This document shows positions 8,988 through 18,045 of a stretch of DNA of 64,000 nucleotides, piece after piece. Under the pieces are notes generated by a model that was not told the origin of the DNA, did no database searches, and saw nothing but the letters and a program-made list of their open reading frames with translations. Within the stretch, counting starts at the first letter, position 1. Every line of letters begins with the position of its first letter. The stretch covers positions 1,178,001 to 1,242,000 of the forward strand of contig OY970283.1 of the NCBI GenBank assembly GCA_963715995.1. The letters run 5' to 3'. Source of the DNA: DATBDN01 sp963715995. Its GTDB lineage: Bacteria > Actinomycetota > Thermoleophilia > Solirubrobacterales > Thermoleophilaceae. The position numbers and the translations under genes are program-made.

Positions 8988-9611
8988 TCACGCGTCTCCC
9001 CGGTGCCGCACGCGGACGCGGAACCCCTCGGACCTCGCCGCGACGCTCGCGACGTAACCGGCGGGTGCAGCCACGCGCACCGTGGTCGCGCTCTCAGGCA
9101 GTGCCTCCCCGAATCCAACCCCCGCCGACTTGAGCTCGGCTTCGTGCGCCGTCCACTGTTCGAGAAACACCAGCCGCCGTCGAGCGGCCGGGGCAGCGGC
9201 CACGGCGAGCGCCCGGGCACGGGGTAGCAACGTCACAGGATCGCCGACGCCGCCGGCGGGACGGAGCGCCTCGAGGTCGATGCCGACCTCCGTGTCCCCG
9301 GACAAGGCGACGGCACACAGGCCTGCGCTCCTTGCGACGCTCACGGACAGCCAGTCGTGCGGCGGCGCGAGGTGCGGTTTGCCGCGCCCGTCGACCACGA
9401 GCTCCACGTCGTCCACCGCGGCGGACAGATAGGCCGCCGCCTCCTCCCTGAGCAGCGAACGCGACCAGAGTCGCCGGCGGTAGGCCACGGGGTCGAGCGG
9501 CGGCGGTTCACGGCGCAGCGGCCTGCGGTTGGGCTCCGCTGACGGCCCCGAGCGGTCGACCAGCGCGAAGATCACGTCGACGATCCCTGCCGATGGCGCT
9601 GAGGCGGTCAA
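8988..9611 (-). CDS. 4'-phosphopantetheinyl transferase (Sfp type)
   Basis: This enzyme would activate the carrier domain encoded directly downstream by attaching phosphopantetheine from CoA. The family signature is clear: VGIDLEAL (magnesium/CoA site) and, about 50 residues later, WTAHEAELKSAGVGF, matching W(S/T)xKEAxxK with histidine in place of the usual first lysine. The start is uncertain. The frame is open to a GTG at 9677, but no similarity is visible before about residue 30. A TTG at 9611 (207 residues) overlaps the stop of an 8-codon mini-ORF, and a GTG at 9575 is also possible. It is divergent from the AddB-like gene. Confidence 0.82.
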   Translation of the reverse strand: MTASAPSAGIVDVIFALVDRSGPSAEPNRRPLRREPPPLDPVAYRRRLWSRSLLREEAAAYLSAAVDDVELVVDGRGKPHLAPPHDWLSVSVARSAGLCAVALSGDTEVGIDLEALRPAGGVGDPVTLLPRARALAVAAAPAARRRLVFLEQWTAHEAELKSAGVGFGEALPESATTVRVAAPAGYVASVAARSEGFRVRVRHRGDA

Positions 9612-9735
9612 GAACGGGCCTGCTCGGTCGGCATGGGGTGACCCTAGGACCTGGGCGCTGTCGCGGTTGGCCTGCACGCTGAGACCGTGTCAGATCGAGA
9701 CCCCTGGGGGCGACTTTTCCGTCGGATCGCCCTCC

Positions 9736-9751
9736 TAGTTTTGATCGCTTG
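9736..9751 (+). promoter_or_regulatory. Leaderless-type promoter of the AddB-like gene
   Basis: TAGTTT lies exactly 7 nt before TTG 9749. This supports the unusual TTG as the true start and a transcript beginning at the start codon. Confidence 0.5.
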
Positions 9752-12676
9752 CCTCTCAGCCTCGTAACCGGTCCTGCTAATGCCGCAAAGGCAGGCTCGG
9801 TGCTGGGCGGATTTCGCGCGCGTATCGACGAGGACCCGCTTCTGGTCGTCCCGCGCATGGACGACATCGACCACCACCAGCGGACCCTGCCGGGCGACGG
9901 CGCGCTGCTCGGTGGGCGCGTGGTGCGTTTCGCGTGGCTGTTCGACGAGATCGCCCGCCGCTGCGGCTACTCGGCCCGGCGGGCTTCGCGCCTCCAGGTA
10001 GAGCTGATCGCCGGGCAGGCCATTCGCGCGACGCGCCTCAGCGCCCTCGCCGCGTCGGCCGAGCGCCCGGGCTTCACCCGTGCCGCCAGGCGCCTGTTCG
10101 CGGAGCTCGAGCGCAGCCGCGTCGAGCCCGGCCGCCTGAGCAAAGCGCTCGGGCGCTGGGCGCCGGACGGCCCGCGCGCCGCATACGCCGGCGAGGTCGG
10201 GGCGCTCTACCGCGCCTACCGCGAGCGGCTCGATGCGGCGGGCATGGTCGACCCGGATCTGTTCGCCTGGCGCGCGCTCGAGCGCCTGCGCCACGAGCCG
10301 CACCGCTTCGGCCGGACGCCGGTGTTCGTCTACGGCTTCGACGACTTCACAGAGCTCGAGCTCGAGACGCTCGAGGTGCTCGCCCTCCGCTCCGAGACGG
10401 ACGTGGTCGTCGCGCTGCCCTACGAGCGCGGGCGGGTCGCGTTCAAGCCGCTCGCCGGCACGTTCGAGCGCCTGCGCGCTCTGGCCGGCGACCGCGTCGA
10501 GGAACTGCCGGCGCTCGACGACCACTACGACGCGCAGTCGCGCCCCGCCCTGCACGCGCTCGAGCGCGGCCTGTTCGAGCCCGCTGCGGCCGCTGCGGCC
10601 GACGCGCGCCCTGTGCAGCTGCTCGCCGCGGGCGGAACGCGCGCGGAGCTCGAGCTGGTCGGCGCGGAGGTGCTCGCGCTCCTGCGCGCTGGCACGCAGG
10701 CCGGCGACATCGCGGTCGTCTTCCGCGACCCGCGCCGCTACGCGGCGCTCGCGGGACAGGTGTTCGGCTCCTACGGCATCCCCTACTCGGTCGACCGGCG
10801 CGTTCCGCTCGGCCACACCGCGCTCGGGCGCGGCCTGCTCGCGCTCATCCGCTGTGCGCGTCCGGGCGGCTCGGCAGCAGACCTGCTCGCCTACATCCGC
10901 ACGCCCGGCCGCCTGCGCAGCACAGAGCTGGCCGATCGCGTCGAGGCCGCGGTGCGCCAGACGTCCATCAGCACCGCCGACGAGGCGGCCGAGCTGTTCG
11001 AGGAGCGCGCGGGCTGGCCGCTCGATGAGATCGAGCGCATCCGCGCCGCCGCCCGCAGCGACCGTGGACAGGCGCTCGCGGCGGCTCTGCTCGCGGTCGT
11101 GGAAGCGCGCTTCACCGATCCGTACCGCCGCGCGGCGCACGTCCTGCGCGGCGCGGAGCTGGACGACGCACGGGTGTTCGAGGCGGTGCGCTCCGCGCTC
11201 GCCGACATCAGCGCCGTCACGCGCGCTGCCCCGGACCTGTCCACGCTGCACGACCTGCTCGCCGAGCTCGAGGTGCGCACGGGCGACGCCCCGGACCCCG
11301 AGCGCGTGCAGATCGCCTCGCCCGAGAGCGTGCGCGCGCGCCGCTTCGACGCCGTGTTCGCCTGTGGGCTTCAGGAAGGCGAGTGGCCGGCCCCGGCCAC
11401 GGCCGATCCGTTCCTCTCCGACGACGACCGCCGCGAGATCGCCTCCGAGGGCGGCCTGCGCCTGCCGTTCCGCGAGGACCAGCTCGACCGCGAGCGCTAC
11501 CTCTTCTACGCCACGATCTCGCGCGCCGAGCGTAAGCTCGGCCTGTCGTATCGCATCAGCGACGAGCAGGGCAATCCGGACACCCCCTCGTTCTTCGTCG
11601 AAGACGTCCGTGACGTGCTCGGGGACGCGCTCGCCAAGCCGCGCTTCCGTGACCTCGCAGCCGTCACGTGGTCGTGCGAGGAGGCGCCCACCGAGAGCGA
11701 GTGGCAGCGCGCGGTCGCGCTCGAGGCTCCGCGTGTGATGCCGCGGCTGGCCACGCGCATCCTCACTCCTGCGCTCGCCGCCTGGCTGAGCGAGCGCGGG
11801 GCGTACTCGGCGGGAATGCTCGAGGCGTTCACCGAGTGCCCGGTGCGCTGGCTGCTCGATCGCGTGCTCGAGCCGAACGACCTCGAGCCCGATCCCCAGC
11901 ACCTGGTCCGCGGCGCCTTCGCACACCGCGTGCTCGAGCTCACCTACCGCCGGTTGCGCGAGGAGACCGGCTCGGCGCGCGTGACCGCGGCCACGCTGCC
12001 GATCGCGGAGGGACTGCTGCACGAGGCACTGCGCCAGGAGCAGGGCGAGTTCAAGCTCTCGCCGAGCGAGACGCGCGTGCTCGCGGCGGTCAGGCGCCTG
12101 GAGTTCGACCTGCTGCGCTTCCTGCGTCACGAGGCCGCCAGCGAGTCGGAGCTCGAGCCCGTCGAGCTGGAGCTGAGCTTCGGCCTGAAGGACAGCCGCC
12201 TGCCGGCGCTGCGGCTGGAGCCGGAGGGGATCGAGATCCGCGGGGTCATCGACCGCGTCGACCGCGCCGGCGGCCACGCGCTGGTCGTCGACTACAAGAG
12301 CGGCAGGAACGTGACCGGCGTCGCCAAGTGGGCCGAGAAGGGCAAGCTTCAGGCGCCGCTCTACGCGCTCGTGGTGAAGGACCTGATGGGGCTCGAGCCG
12401 ATCGGCGCCGTCTACCAGCCGCTGGCGGGCGACGACCTGCGCGCACGCGGGGTGGTCGACGACTCCCATCGTGACGAGCTCGGCGGGGGCTACGTGCGCA
12501 CCGATTGGACGTCGCCCGAGGGGCTCGACGAGGCGCTCGACGACGCGCGCGAGACCGTCCGCAGCGTGGTCACGCGCATGCGCGACGGCGAGATCCAGCC
12601 GCGGCCGGCCTGCTGCTCGGGCGGCACCGGCTGCGCCTACCCGTCGATCTGCCGCAACGAGCGAGGCAGCTCGTGA
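9749..12676 (+). CDS. AddB-like subunit of helicase-nuclease, RecB-family nuclease with Fe-S cysteines
   Basis: A 975-residue protein of the AddB/PD-(D/E)xK family that would process double-strand breaks with the next gene's helicase. The N-terminal loop GPANAAKAGSVL sits where a Walker A would be but lacks GKT, as in AddB. The middle carries degenerate UvrD-like folds (CGLQEGEWP, LYATISRAERKL). The C-terminal nuclease contains HALVVDYKSG (catalytic Asp and Lys) near residue 845. Cysteines in FTECPVRW near 695 and at C955/C956, C962 and C968 resemble the Fe-S staple of AddB and Cas4 nucleases. It overlaps the next gene by GTGA. AdnA is an alternative name in some actinobacteria. Confidence 0.85.
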   Translation: MPLSLVTGPANAAKAGSVLGGFRARIDEDPLLVVPRMDDIDHHQRTLPGDGALLGGRVVRFAWLFDEIARRCGYSARRASRLQVELIAGQAIRATRLSALAASAERPGFTRAARRLFAELERSRVEPGRLSKALGRWAPDGPRAAYAGEVGALYRAYRERLDAAGMVDPDLFAWRALERLRHEPHRFGRTPVFVYGFDDFTELELETLEVLALRSETDVVVALPYERGRVAFKPLAGTFERLRALAGDRVEELPALDDHYDAQSRPALHALERGLFEPAAAAAADARPVQLLAAGGTRAELELVGAEVLALLRAGTQAGDIAVVFRDPRRYAALAGQVFGSYGIPYSVDRRVPLGHTALGRGLLALIRCARPGGSAADLLAYIRTPGRLRSTELADRVEAAVRQTSISTADEAAELFEERAGWPLDEIERIRAAARSDRGQALAAALLAVVEARFTDPYRRAAHVLRGAELDDARVFEAVRSALADISAVTRAAPDLSTLHDLLAELEVRTGDAPDPERVQIASPESVRARRFDAVFACGLQEGEWPAPATADPFLSDDDRREIASEGGLRLPFREDQLDRERYLFYATISRAERKLGLSYRISDEQGNPDTPSFFVEDVRDVLGDALAKPRFRDLAAVTWSCEEAPTESEWQRAVALEAPRVMPRLATRILTPALAAWLSERGAYSAGMLEAFTECPVRWLLDRVLEPNDLEPDPQHLVRGAFAHRVLELTYRRLREETGSARVTAATLPIAEGLLHEALRQEQGEFKLSPSETRVLAAVRRLEFDLLRFLRHEAASESELEPVELELSFGLKDSRLPALRLEPEGIEIRGVIDRVDRAGGHALVVDYKSGRNVTGVAKWAEKGKLQAPLYALVVKDLMGLEPIGAVYQPLAGDDLRARGVVDDSHRDELGGGYVRTDWTSPEGLDEALDDARETVRSVVTRMRDGEIQPRPACCSGGTGCAYPSICRNERGSS

Positions 12677-15600
12677 AGCTCACCGAGCAGCAGCAGCGGG
12701 CGGTCGACCGCCGCGACGGGCCGCTGTTCGTCCACGCGGGCGCGGGCTCCGGTAAGACGAGCGTGCTGGTCGAGCGCTTCGTGCGCGCGGCGCTCGATCA
12801 GGATGAAGCCGGCGTACCCGCCGGCGTCGACGGGATCCTCGCGATCACCTTCACCGACAAGGCCGCCGCCGAGATGAAGCTGCGCATCCGCCGCCGCTTC
12901 AGCCAGCTCGGCGAGCGTGAGCTCGCGCGCGAGACCGAGCGCGCCTGGGTCTCGACCATCCATGGCTTCTGCTCGCGCGTGCTGCGCGCTCACCCGCTAG
13001 CGGCCGGTATCGACCCCGAGTACGCAGTGCTCGACGAGGGCGAGGCCGCTCGGCTGGCGCTCCAGGCGAGCGAGCAGGCGATGGAAGGCTTCCTGGGCGC
13101 CGATCCCGAGCCTGCCCGGCTGGAGCTGACCGCCGCCTACGGACCGGACCGGCTCGGGGGGCTGGTGCGCGACTTCCACGCGCGCCGCCGCGCGGCGGGC
13201 GAGACCGTCCCGCGGCTGCCCGTGCCGGCCGACGACCGCGACCCGGCAGAGATCGCCTGCTGCTCGACGCTGGCCGAGCTCGTGGCCGGCTTCAGCGAGC
13301 GCTACGCCGATCTGAAGCGCCGCCGCTCGGCGCTCGACTTCGACGATCTCGAGCTGATGACGCGCAACCTGCTTCGCGACGATCCCGGCCTGCGGGAGCG
13401 CTACCGCGCGCGCTTCCGGCACGTGCTGGTGGACGAGCTCCAGGACGTGAACCCGCTCCAGGAGGAGTTGCTCGAGCTAGTAGCGAGCGACAACGAGTTC
13501 ACGGTGGGCGACGAGCTCCAGTCGATCTACGGCTTCCGCCACGCCGACGTCGGGGTCTTCCGTCGCCGCCGCGAGGCGGCGCGCGCGGCCGGCCGCATCG
13601 AGTCGCTGACCGTCAACTTCCGCAGCCGCGCCGAGATCCTCGATGCGATCGACGCCGCCTTCGACGAGGTCTTCGACGACTTCCAGCCGCTCGATCCGGC
13701 GCCCGGCGCCGAGCGTGGGGTGGAGCCGCTGGTGGAGCTGCTGCTGGTGGACAAGAACCCAGGGCGGTGGCGCGCGACGCTCGGCGAGGACGCCTTTGCG
13801 TGCGGCGACGTCCCCGACTGGCGCGCCGCCGAGGCGCGCCTGTTGGCAAAGCGCATCGAGGCGATCGCCACCGCCGAGCGCCGCGGCTACGGCGACTTCG
13901 TGATCCTGCTGCGCGCGGGAAGCGACGCGCCGCTGTTCGAGGGCGCCCTGCGCGACCGCGGGGTCCCGACCTACCTGGCCGGCGGGGGCGGCTACTGGAG
14001 CCAGCAGCAGGTGGCAGACGTCCGTGCCTACCTGGCCGCGCTCGCGAACCCGCTCGACGAGGTGGCGCTGATCGCAGCGCTTGCCTCGCCGCTCGGCGGC
14101 GTGTCGCTGGACGCGGTCGTAGCGCTCGGGCTGGTGGCGCGGCGCACGCACACCGACCTCTGGAGCGTGCTGAACGCAGGCTCCGGCGATCTGTCCGCGG
14201 CCGACACCGCGCGGGTGGCCGCGTTCGCCGAGCGCCTCGCGCGCGACCGCGCCGCCGCGGCGCACCTCGGGCTCGCGGAGCTCGTGGAGCGTGCCGTGAC
14301 CGAGTCGGGCTACGACCGGGTGGTGCTCGGGATGCCCGACGGCGAGCGCCGCATGGCCAACCTGCGCAAGCTCATGAGCGTGGCGCGCAGCTACGAGGCC
14401 GACGAGGGCCGCAACCTGCGCGGCTTCATCGACCATCTCGACGAGCAGCGCCTGATCCGCCCGCGCGAGGGCGAGGCCACGCTCGAGGGCGCGGAGCTCG
14501 GCGCGGTGCGGATCATGACGATCCACAACGCGAAGGGCCTCGAGTTCCCGGTCGTGTGCGTGGCCGACACGGGGCGCGAGGGCCACGAGGACGATGCCCT
14601 GCTCGACCTGTCCGCCGACGGCAGGATCGCGCTGCGGATGGCGTCGCTGGAAGACGGCCTCGTCGACTCCCGCGACCGCGCCGAGCTGTGCGAGCTGCGC
14701 CGCCTGGCCGACGATCAGGAGGAGCGGCGCGTCATGTACGTGGCGCTCACGCGGGCGCAGGAGCGGCTCGTGGTGAGCGGCGCCACCGACTTCGAGAAGT
14801 GGCCCGAGCCGGCGCCGCTGGGCGCGCCCGCGAACTGGCTCTGGCGCGCGCTCGCCCCCGACCTCGCCGAGCGCGTCGGCCGCGGCGAGGTGGGCGGCGA
14901 GTCGGCGCGCGAGTGGCACGGCCGCTGCGCACGCGTGCTGTGGACGGCCTGCGCGCCCGCGACGGTGGAGTCGGTGCTGCCGGCGGCCGATCGCGCGCCC
15001 GAGCCCCAGCGTGACCCCGCCGACGCACAGCACATGCTGGCGCTGGCCCCGCACTTCGAGCCGGTTCGCGCAGCGCCGGCGCTGCCGGTCAGCCGCCTGA
15101 GCTACTCGGCGCTCTCCAGCTACGCGCGCTGCGGCTACCGCTTCCACCTGGAGCGCGTGGCAGGCCTCCACGCGGGCGACGATGCTCTGCCCGGCGCCGA
15201 CGAGGAAGGCAGCGGCGCGCTCGCGCGCGGGCGTGCGGTCCACGAGCTGCTCGAGCACCTCGACATGGCCACGGGCGCGCTGCCGGCGGACGAGCGCATC
15301 GCCGAGGTGCTGGCCTCGCACGGGCTGGACGCGGCCACGGCGGCCGTGGCCGACCTTCGCGGGCTCCTCGAGGGCTTCGCAGGCTCGCCGCTGCGCGCAC
15401 GCCTTGCCGCCGCCCGGCGCGTGCGCACCGAGGTGCCGTTTGCGTTCAACCTTCGTGGCGAGCGCTCGCTGCTCCTGACCGGCTACCTGGACGTGCTCGC
15501 CGACGAGGACGACGGCACGCTCGTGGTCGACTACAAGTCGGACGCGCTCGACGGCCGCGATCCGGAAGCGCTCGTCGCAGCCCGCTACGACGGGCAGCGC

Positions 15601-15864
15601 ACCGTCTACGCGCTGGCGGGGCTGCGCGCGGGCGCCGAGCGCGTGGAGGTCGCCTACTCGTTCCTGGAGCGCCCGGACGAGGTGATCGCCGCGGTCTACA
15701 CCCGTGCCGACCTGCCGGCGCTCGAAGCGCGCCTCGGTGAGCTTGCGGCAGGCCTCGTGGCCGGCAACTTCGAGCCCTCGGCCAGCCCGGGGCGCGATCT
15801 CTGTGCAGGCTGTCCGGGGCGCGCCTCACTCTGTTCGTGGACCGAGGAGATGACGCTGGCATGA
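12673..15864 (+). CDS. AddA-like UvrD/Rep helicase-nuclease subunit
   Basis: A 1063-residue superfamily 1A helicase with a C-terminal nuclease. Motif I HAGAGSGKTS is at residues 21-30, motif Ia is AITFTDKAAAEMKLR, motif II is VLVDELQDVN, motif III is GDELQSIYGFR, and the late motifs include TIHNAKGLEFPVV and VALTRAQERL. The C-terminus holds the RecB-type nuclease with TLVVDYKSDALDG. Cysteines in YARCGYRF and at C1044, C1047 and C1053 have the C-x2-C-x5-C spacing of Fe-S nucleases. GTG 12673 is chosen because it overlaps the stop of the AddB-like gene and the helicase fold begins immediately. It is followed by xseA with an ATGA overlap. Confidence 0.9.
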   Translation: MKLTEQQQRAVDRRDGPLFVHAGAGSGKTSVLVERFVRAALDQDEAGVPAGVDGILAITFTDKAAAEMKLRIRRRFSQLGERELARETERAWVSTIHGFCSRVLRAHPLAAGIDPEYAVLDEGEAARLALQASEQAMEGFLGADPEPARLELTAAYGPDRLGGLVRDFHARRRAAGETVPRLPVPADDRDPAEIACCSTLAELVAGFSERYADLKRRRSALDFDDLELMTRNLLRDDPGLRERYRARFRHVLVDELQDVNPLQEELLELVASDNEFTVGDELQSIYGFRHADVGVFRRRREAARAAGRIESLTVNFRSRAEILDAIDAAFDEVFDDFQPLDPAPGAERGVEPLVELLLVDKNPGRWRATLGEDAFACGDVPDWRAAEARLLAKRIEAIATAERRGYGDFVILLRAGSDAPLFEGALRDRGVPTYLAGGGGYWSQQQVADVRAYLAALANPLDEVALIAALASPLGGVSLDAVVALGLVARRTHTDLWSVLNAGSGDLSAADTARVAAFAERLARDRAAAAHLGLAELVERAVTESGYDRVVLGMPDGERRMANLRKLMSVARSYEADEGRNLRGFIDHLDEQRLIRPREGEATLEGAELGAVRIMTIHNAKGLEFPVVCVADTGREGHEDDALLDLSADGRIALRMASLEDGLVDSRDRAELCELRRLADDQEERRVMYVALTRAQERLVVSGATDFEKWPEPAPLGAPANWLWRALAPDLAERVGRGEVGGESAREWHGRCARVLWTACAPATVESVLPAADRAPEPQRDPADAQHMLALAPHFEPVRAAPALPVSRLSYSALSSYARCGYRFHLERVAGLHAGDDALPGADEEGSGALARGRAVHELLEHLDMATGALPADERIAEVLASHGLDAATAAVADLRGLLEGFAGSPLRARLAAARRVRTEVPFAFNLRGERSLLLTGYLDVLADEDDGTLVVDYKSDALDGRDPEALVAARYDGQRTVYALAGLRAGAERVEVAYSFLERPDEVIAAVYTRADLPALEARLGELAAGLVAGNFEPSASPGRDLCAGCPGRASLCSWTEEMTLA

Positions 15865-17258
15865 GCACGAGCGCTGTACAGAAGGAGCAGGCCGAGGGGA
15901 TTCCGGGCTTCCCCGGCCCGTACGAGGTCGGGCGCTACGCGCACCGGCTGCGGGACGAGCTGCGCGGGTTCACGCGTGTGGCGCTGGTCGGCGAGCTGAT
16001 CAAGGTTCGTATCGGCTCCGGGCCGCAGGTCTACTTCGAGCTGCGCGATCGCGACGGCGCGCTCCCGTGCGCGATGTGGCGCAACGAGTTCGATCGCTGC
16101 GGCCTCCGGCCGGAGGACTTCCGCGAGGGCGCCGAGGTGGTCGTGGCCGGTGGCTGTGACTTCTACCCAGGCAGCGCCACGGCGTCGCCCGGCTTCGTCT
16201 TCAGGGTCAACCAGATGCGCCACGCGGGTGAGGGCGACCTGCTCACGCGGCTCGAGCGCCTGCGCCGCCAGCTTGCGGGCGAGGGGCTGTTCGAACGCCA
16301 GAAGCTGCTGCGGATCGCGTCGCTGCCGCGCACCATTGGCGTGATCACCGCCGAAAGCAGCGCCGCGCGGCGCGACTTCCTCGCCGGGCTCGAGCGTCGC
16401 GGCTGGCGCGGGCGGATCGTCTGGGCGCACGCGCCGGTCCAGGACCGCCGGGCCGCTCCCGCGATCACCAAGGCCGTGGCGGACCTCGGCATCTGCCGCG
16501 AGGTCGAGACGATCGTGGTCACCCGCGGCGGCGGCAGCATCGCCGACCTCTGGGCGTTCTGCGACGAGGCGCTCTGCCGCACGGTCGCTCTGCTCGGCAC
16601 GCCGGTGATCAGCGCCGTCGGCCACGAGACCGACCGCACGCTGATCGACGACGTCTCGGCCCACTGCTGCTCCACGCCCACGCACGCCGCCGAGGTGGCG
16701 GTGCGCGTCGACTGCTCGCTCGCCCGCACGCAGCTCACGCGTGACGCCGTGCGCATGGACGGGGCGGGGCGCGGCGCGCTCGTCGCGCGGGCGCGCCATC
16801 TCGCAGCGCTCACGCGCGCGCCGCGCGACCACGTGGCCCGCCACCGCGCGCAGCTCCACCAGAACGCGCGCGAGCTGCGAGCCGCGTCGAAGCGCGGGCT
16901 CGACCTGCGCGACGCGCATGTCAGGCGCGTGCTCACCGTCGTCGACCGCAAGCTGGCGGCCAGCGCGGTCGACGCCGCCCGCAACCTCGCCGACCTTCGG
17001 GCGCGCGCGCGGTCGCTCGACACCGCGAGCGCGCGGGTGGAGGAGCGCCGGCGCGAGACGCTCGCGCGCCTGATGGCGGCGCTCGACGCTCACGATCCGC
17101 AGCGCACGCTCGAGCGCGGTTACGCGCTCGCGCTCGGAGCCGACGGCGAGCCCATCGGCAGCGCCGCCGCGGCGCGCCACGCTGGCGCGTTCGACCTCCG
17201 CTTCGCCGACTCGACCGTCCCGGTGCGGGTGCCAGACTCGGGGTCCGATGGCGGCTGA
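15861..17258 (+). CDS. xseA: Exodeoxyribonuclease VII large subunit
   Basis: A 465-residue catalytic subunit of exonuclease VII, which degrades single-stranded DNA with the small subunit encoded next. An OB-fold lies at about residues 25-115 (RVALVGELIKVRIG, GALPCAMWRNEF). The nuclease core follows with IGVITAESSAARRDFL, VTRGGGSIADLWAFCDEAL and PVISAVGHETDRTLIDDVSA. The usual RAPTP after this segment reads CCSTP, an unusual change. Long alpha-helical repeats follow, ending with LERGYALAL. ATG 15861 overlaps the AddA-like stop (ATGA), placing exonuclease VII in one operon with the recombination helicase-nuclease. Confidence 0.93.
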   Translation: MSTSAVQKEQAEGIPGFPGPYEVGRYAHRLRDELRGFTRVALVGELIKVRIGSGPQVYFELRDRDGALPCAMWRNEFDRCGLRPEDFREGAEVVVAGGCDFYPGSATASPGFVFRVNQMRHAGEGDLLTRLERLRRQLAGEGLFERQKLLRIASLPRTIGVITAESSAARRDFLAGLERRGWRGRIVWAHAPVQDRRAAPAITKAVADLGICREVETIVVTRGGGSIADLWAFCDEALCRTVALLGTPVISAVGHETDRTLIDDVSAHCCSTPTHAAEVAVRVDCSLARTQLTRDAVRMDGAGRGALVARARHLAALTRAPRDHVARHRAQLHQNARELRAASKRGLDLRDAHVRRVLTVVDRKLAASAVDAARNLADLRARARSLDTASARVEERRRETLARLMAALDAHDPQRTLERGYALALGADGEPIGSAAAARHAGAFDLRFADSTVPVRVPDSGSDGG

Positions 17259-17493
17259 GGGACGCACCTACGAGTCAGCGGTCGAGCGGATCGAGACGAT
17301 CATCAAGCGCCTGGACTCGAACGAGGCCGGCCTGCGCGAGACCCTCGAGCTCGTCAAGGAAGGCCGCGAGCTGATCGAGTACGCGGCCGGCGAGCTCGAT
17401 GCGGTCGGCAAGGGGCTCGAGGAGCTCCATCTGGACGACCTGATCGCTCGCTTGGAGGCCGCAGGCCCCGAGCAGCAGTCACCCCGCAACTAG
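17248..17493 (+). CDS. xseB: Exodeoxyribonuclease VII small subunit
   Basis: An 81-residue protein with the typical xseB pattern: TYESAVERIETIIKRLDSNE, then LRETLELVKEGRELIEYAAGEL, two helices that bind the large subunit. Its start lies 11 bp inside the end of xseA, so it is co-translated. It is the last gene of the four-gene repair operon; no strong hairpin terminator is visible after it. Confidence 0.95.
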   Translation: MAAEGRTYESAVERIETIIKRLDSNEAGLRETLELVKEGRELIEYAAGELDAVGKGLEELHLDDLIARLEAAGPEQQSPRN

Positions 17494-17573
17494 CGGCAAT
17501 CGCAGCTTTTCCGTCAGGTCCGGCACGTACCTTGCGATTCATCTTCATGCGCGACAGGGGAGCACCCAGACCA

Positions 17574-18032
17574 ATGTCTCTCTGCTTCATAGAACCCGAG
17601 CAAGCCATCCGCGTAGTCGCGGAGTCGATCGGTCGCGAAGCACGCCGCCAGCTGCTCGGCGAAATCGTGCATGCGTGGGTCGACGAGATCCCCGACGACG
17701 AGCTCGTCGTCCACTACGCGAAGGCGGTCGAGGATCTCGACGAGGACGACCTGTCGATGCTCGCGGCCTGGCACGCATCGCTCGACGTCGGCCACCCGGT
17801 CGCGAACAAGGAGTTTCTCCTCAAAGCGTTCCCGGGCCTGGGCGAGAATCGCCGCGAGGCGCTGAAGATCGCCGCGGGCTTCAGGGGTGACGATGCGTTC
17901 ACGTCTGAAGAGGCGACATGTGACGCCGTCATCGACACGGTGGTTCCCTGGTTGTCGGAGGCTCGCCAGATCGAGCTTGCGGCGGAGGCCGTCGAGCTCT
18001 ACTGCTGGGACCGTTTGGGCTCCGACAACTAG
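17574..18032 (+). CDS. Hypothetical helical protein
   Basis: Not a family I recognise. The 152-residue protein starts MSLCFIEPEQAIRVVAESIG and is acidic and helical, with PDDELVVHYAKAVEDLDEDD in the middle and a C-terminal ELAAEAVELYCWDRLGSDN. No signal peptide, membrane segment or metal motif is visible. ATG 17574 is preceded by GGGGAG about 12 nt upstream. An in-frame ATG at 17547 and a TTG at 17532 are alternatives. It stands alone, 80 bp after xseB and just before a dispersed repeat. Confidence 0.6.
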   Translation: MSLCFIEPEQAIRVVAESIGREARRQLLGEIVHAWVDEIPDDELVVHYAKAVEDLDEDDLSMLAAWHASLDVGHPVANKEFLLKAFPGLGENRREALKIAAGFRGDDAFTSEEATCDAVIDTVVPWLSEARQIELAAEAVELYCWDRLGSDN

Positions 18033-18045
18033 CTCGGGGGCGGCG

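Noticed and set aside
9644..12469. Long minus-strand open frame (941 codons) over the AddB-like gene
   Set aside because: High GC leaves antisense frames open. It has no recognisable motifs and lies wholly opposite a gene with clear domains.
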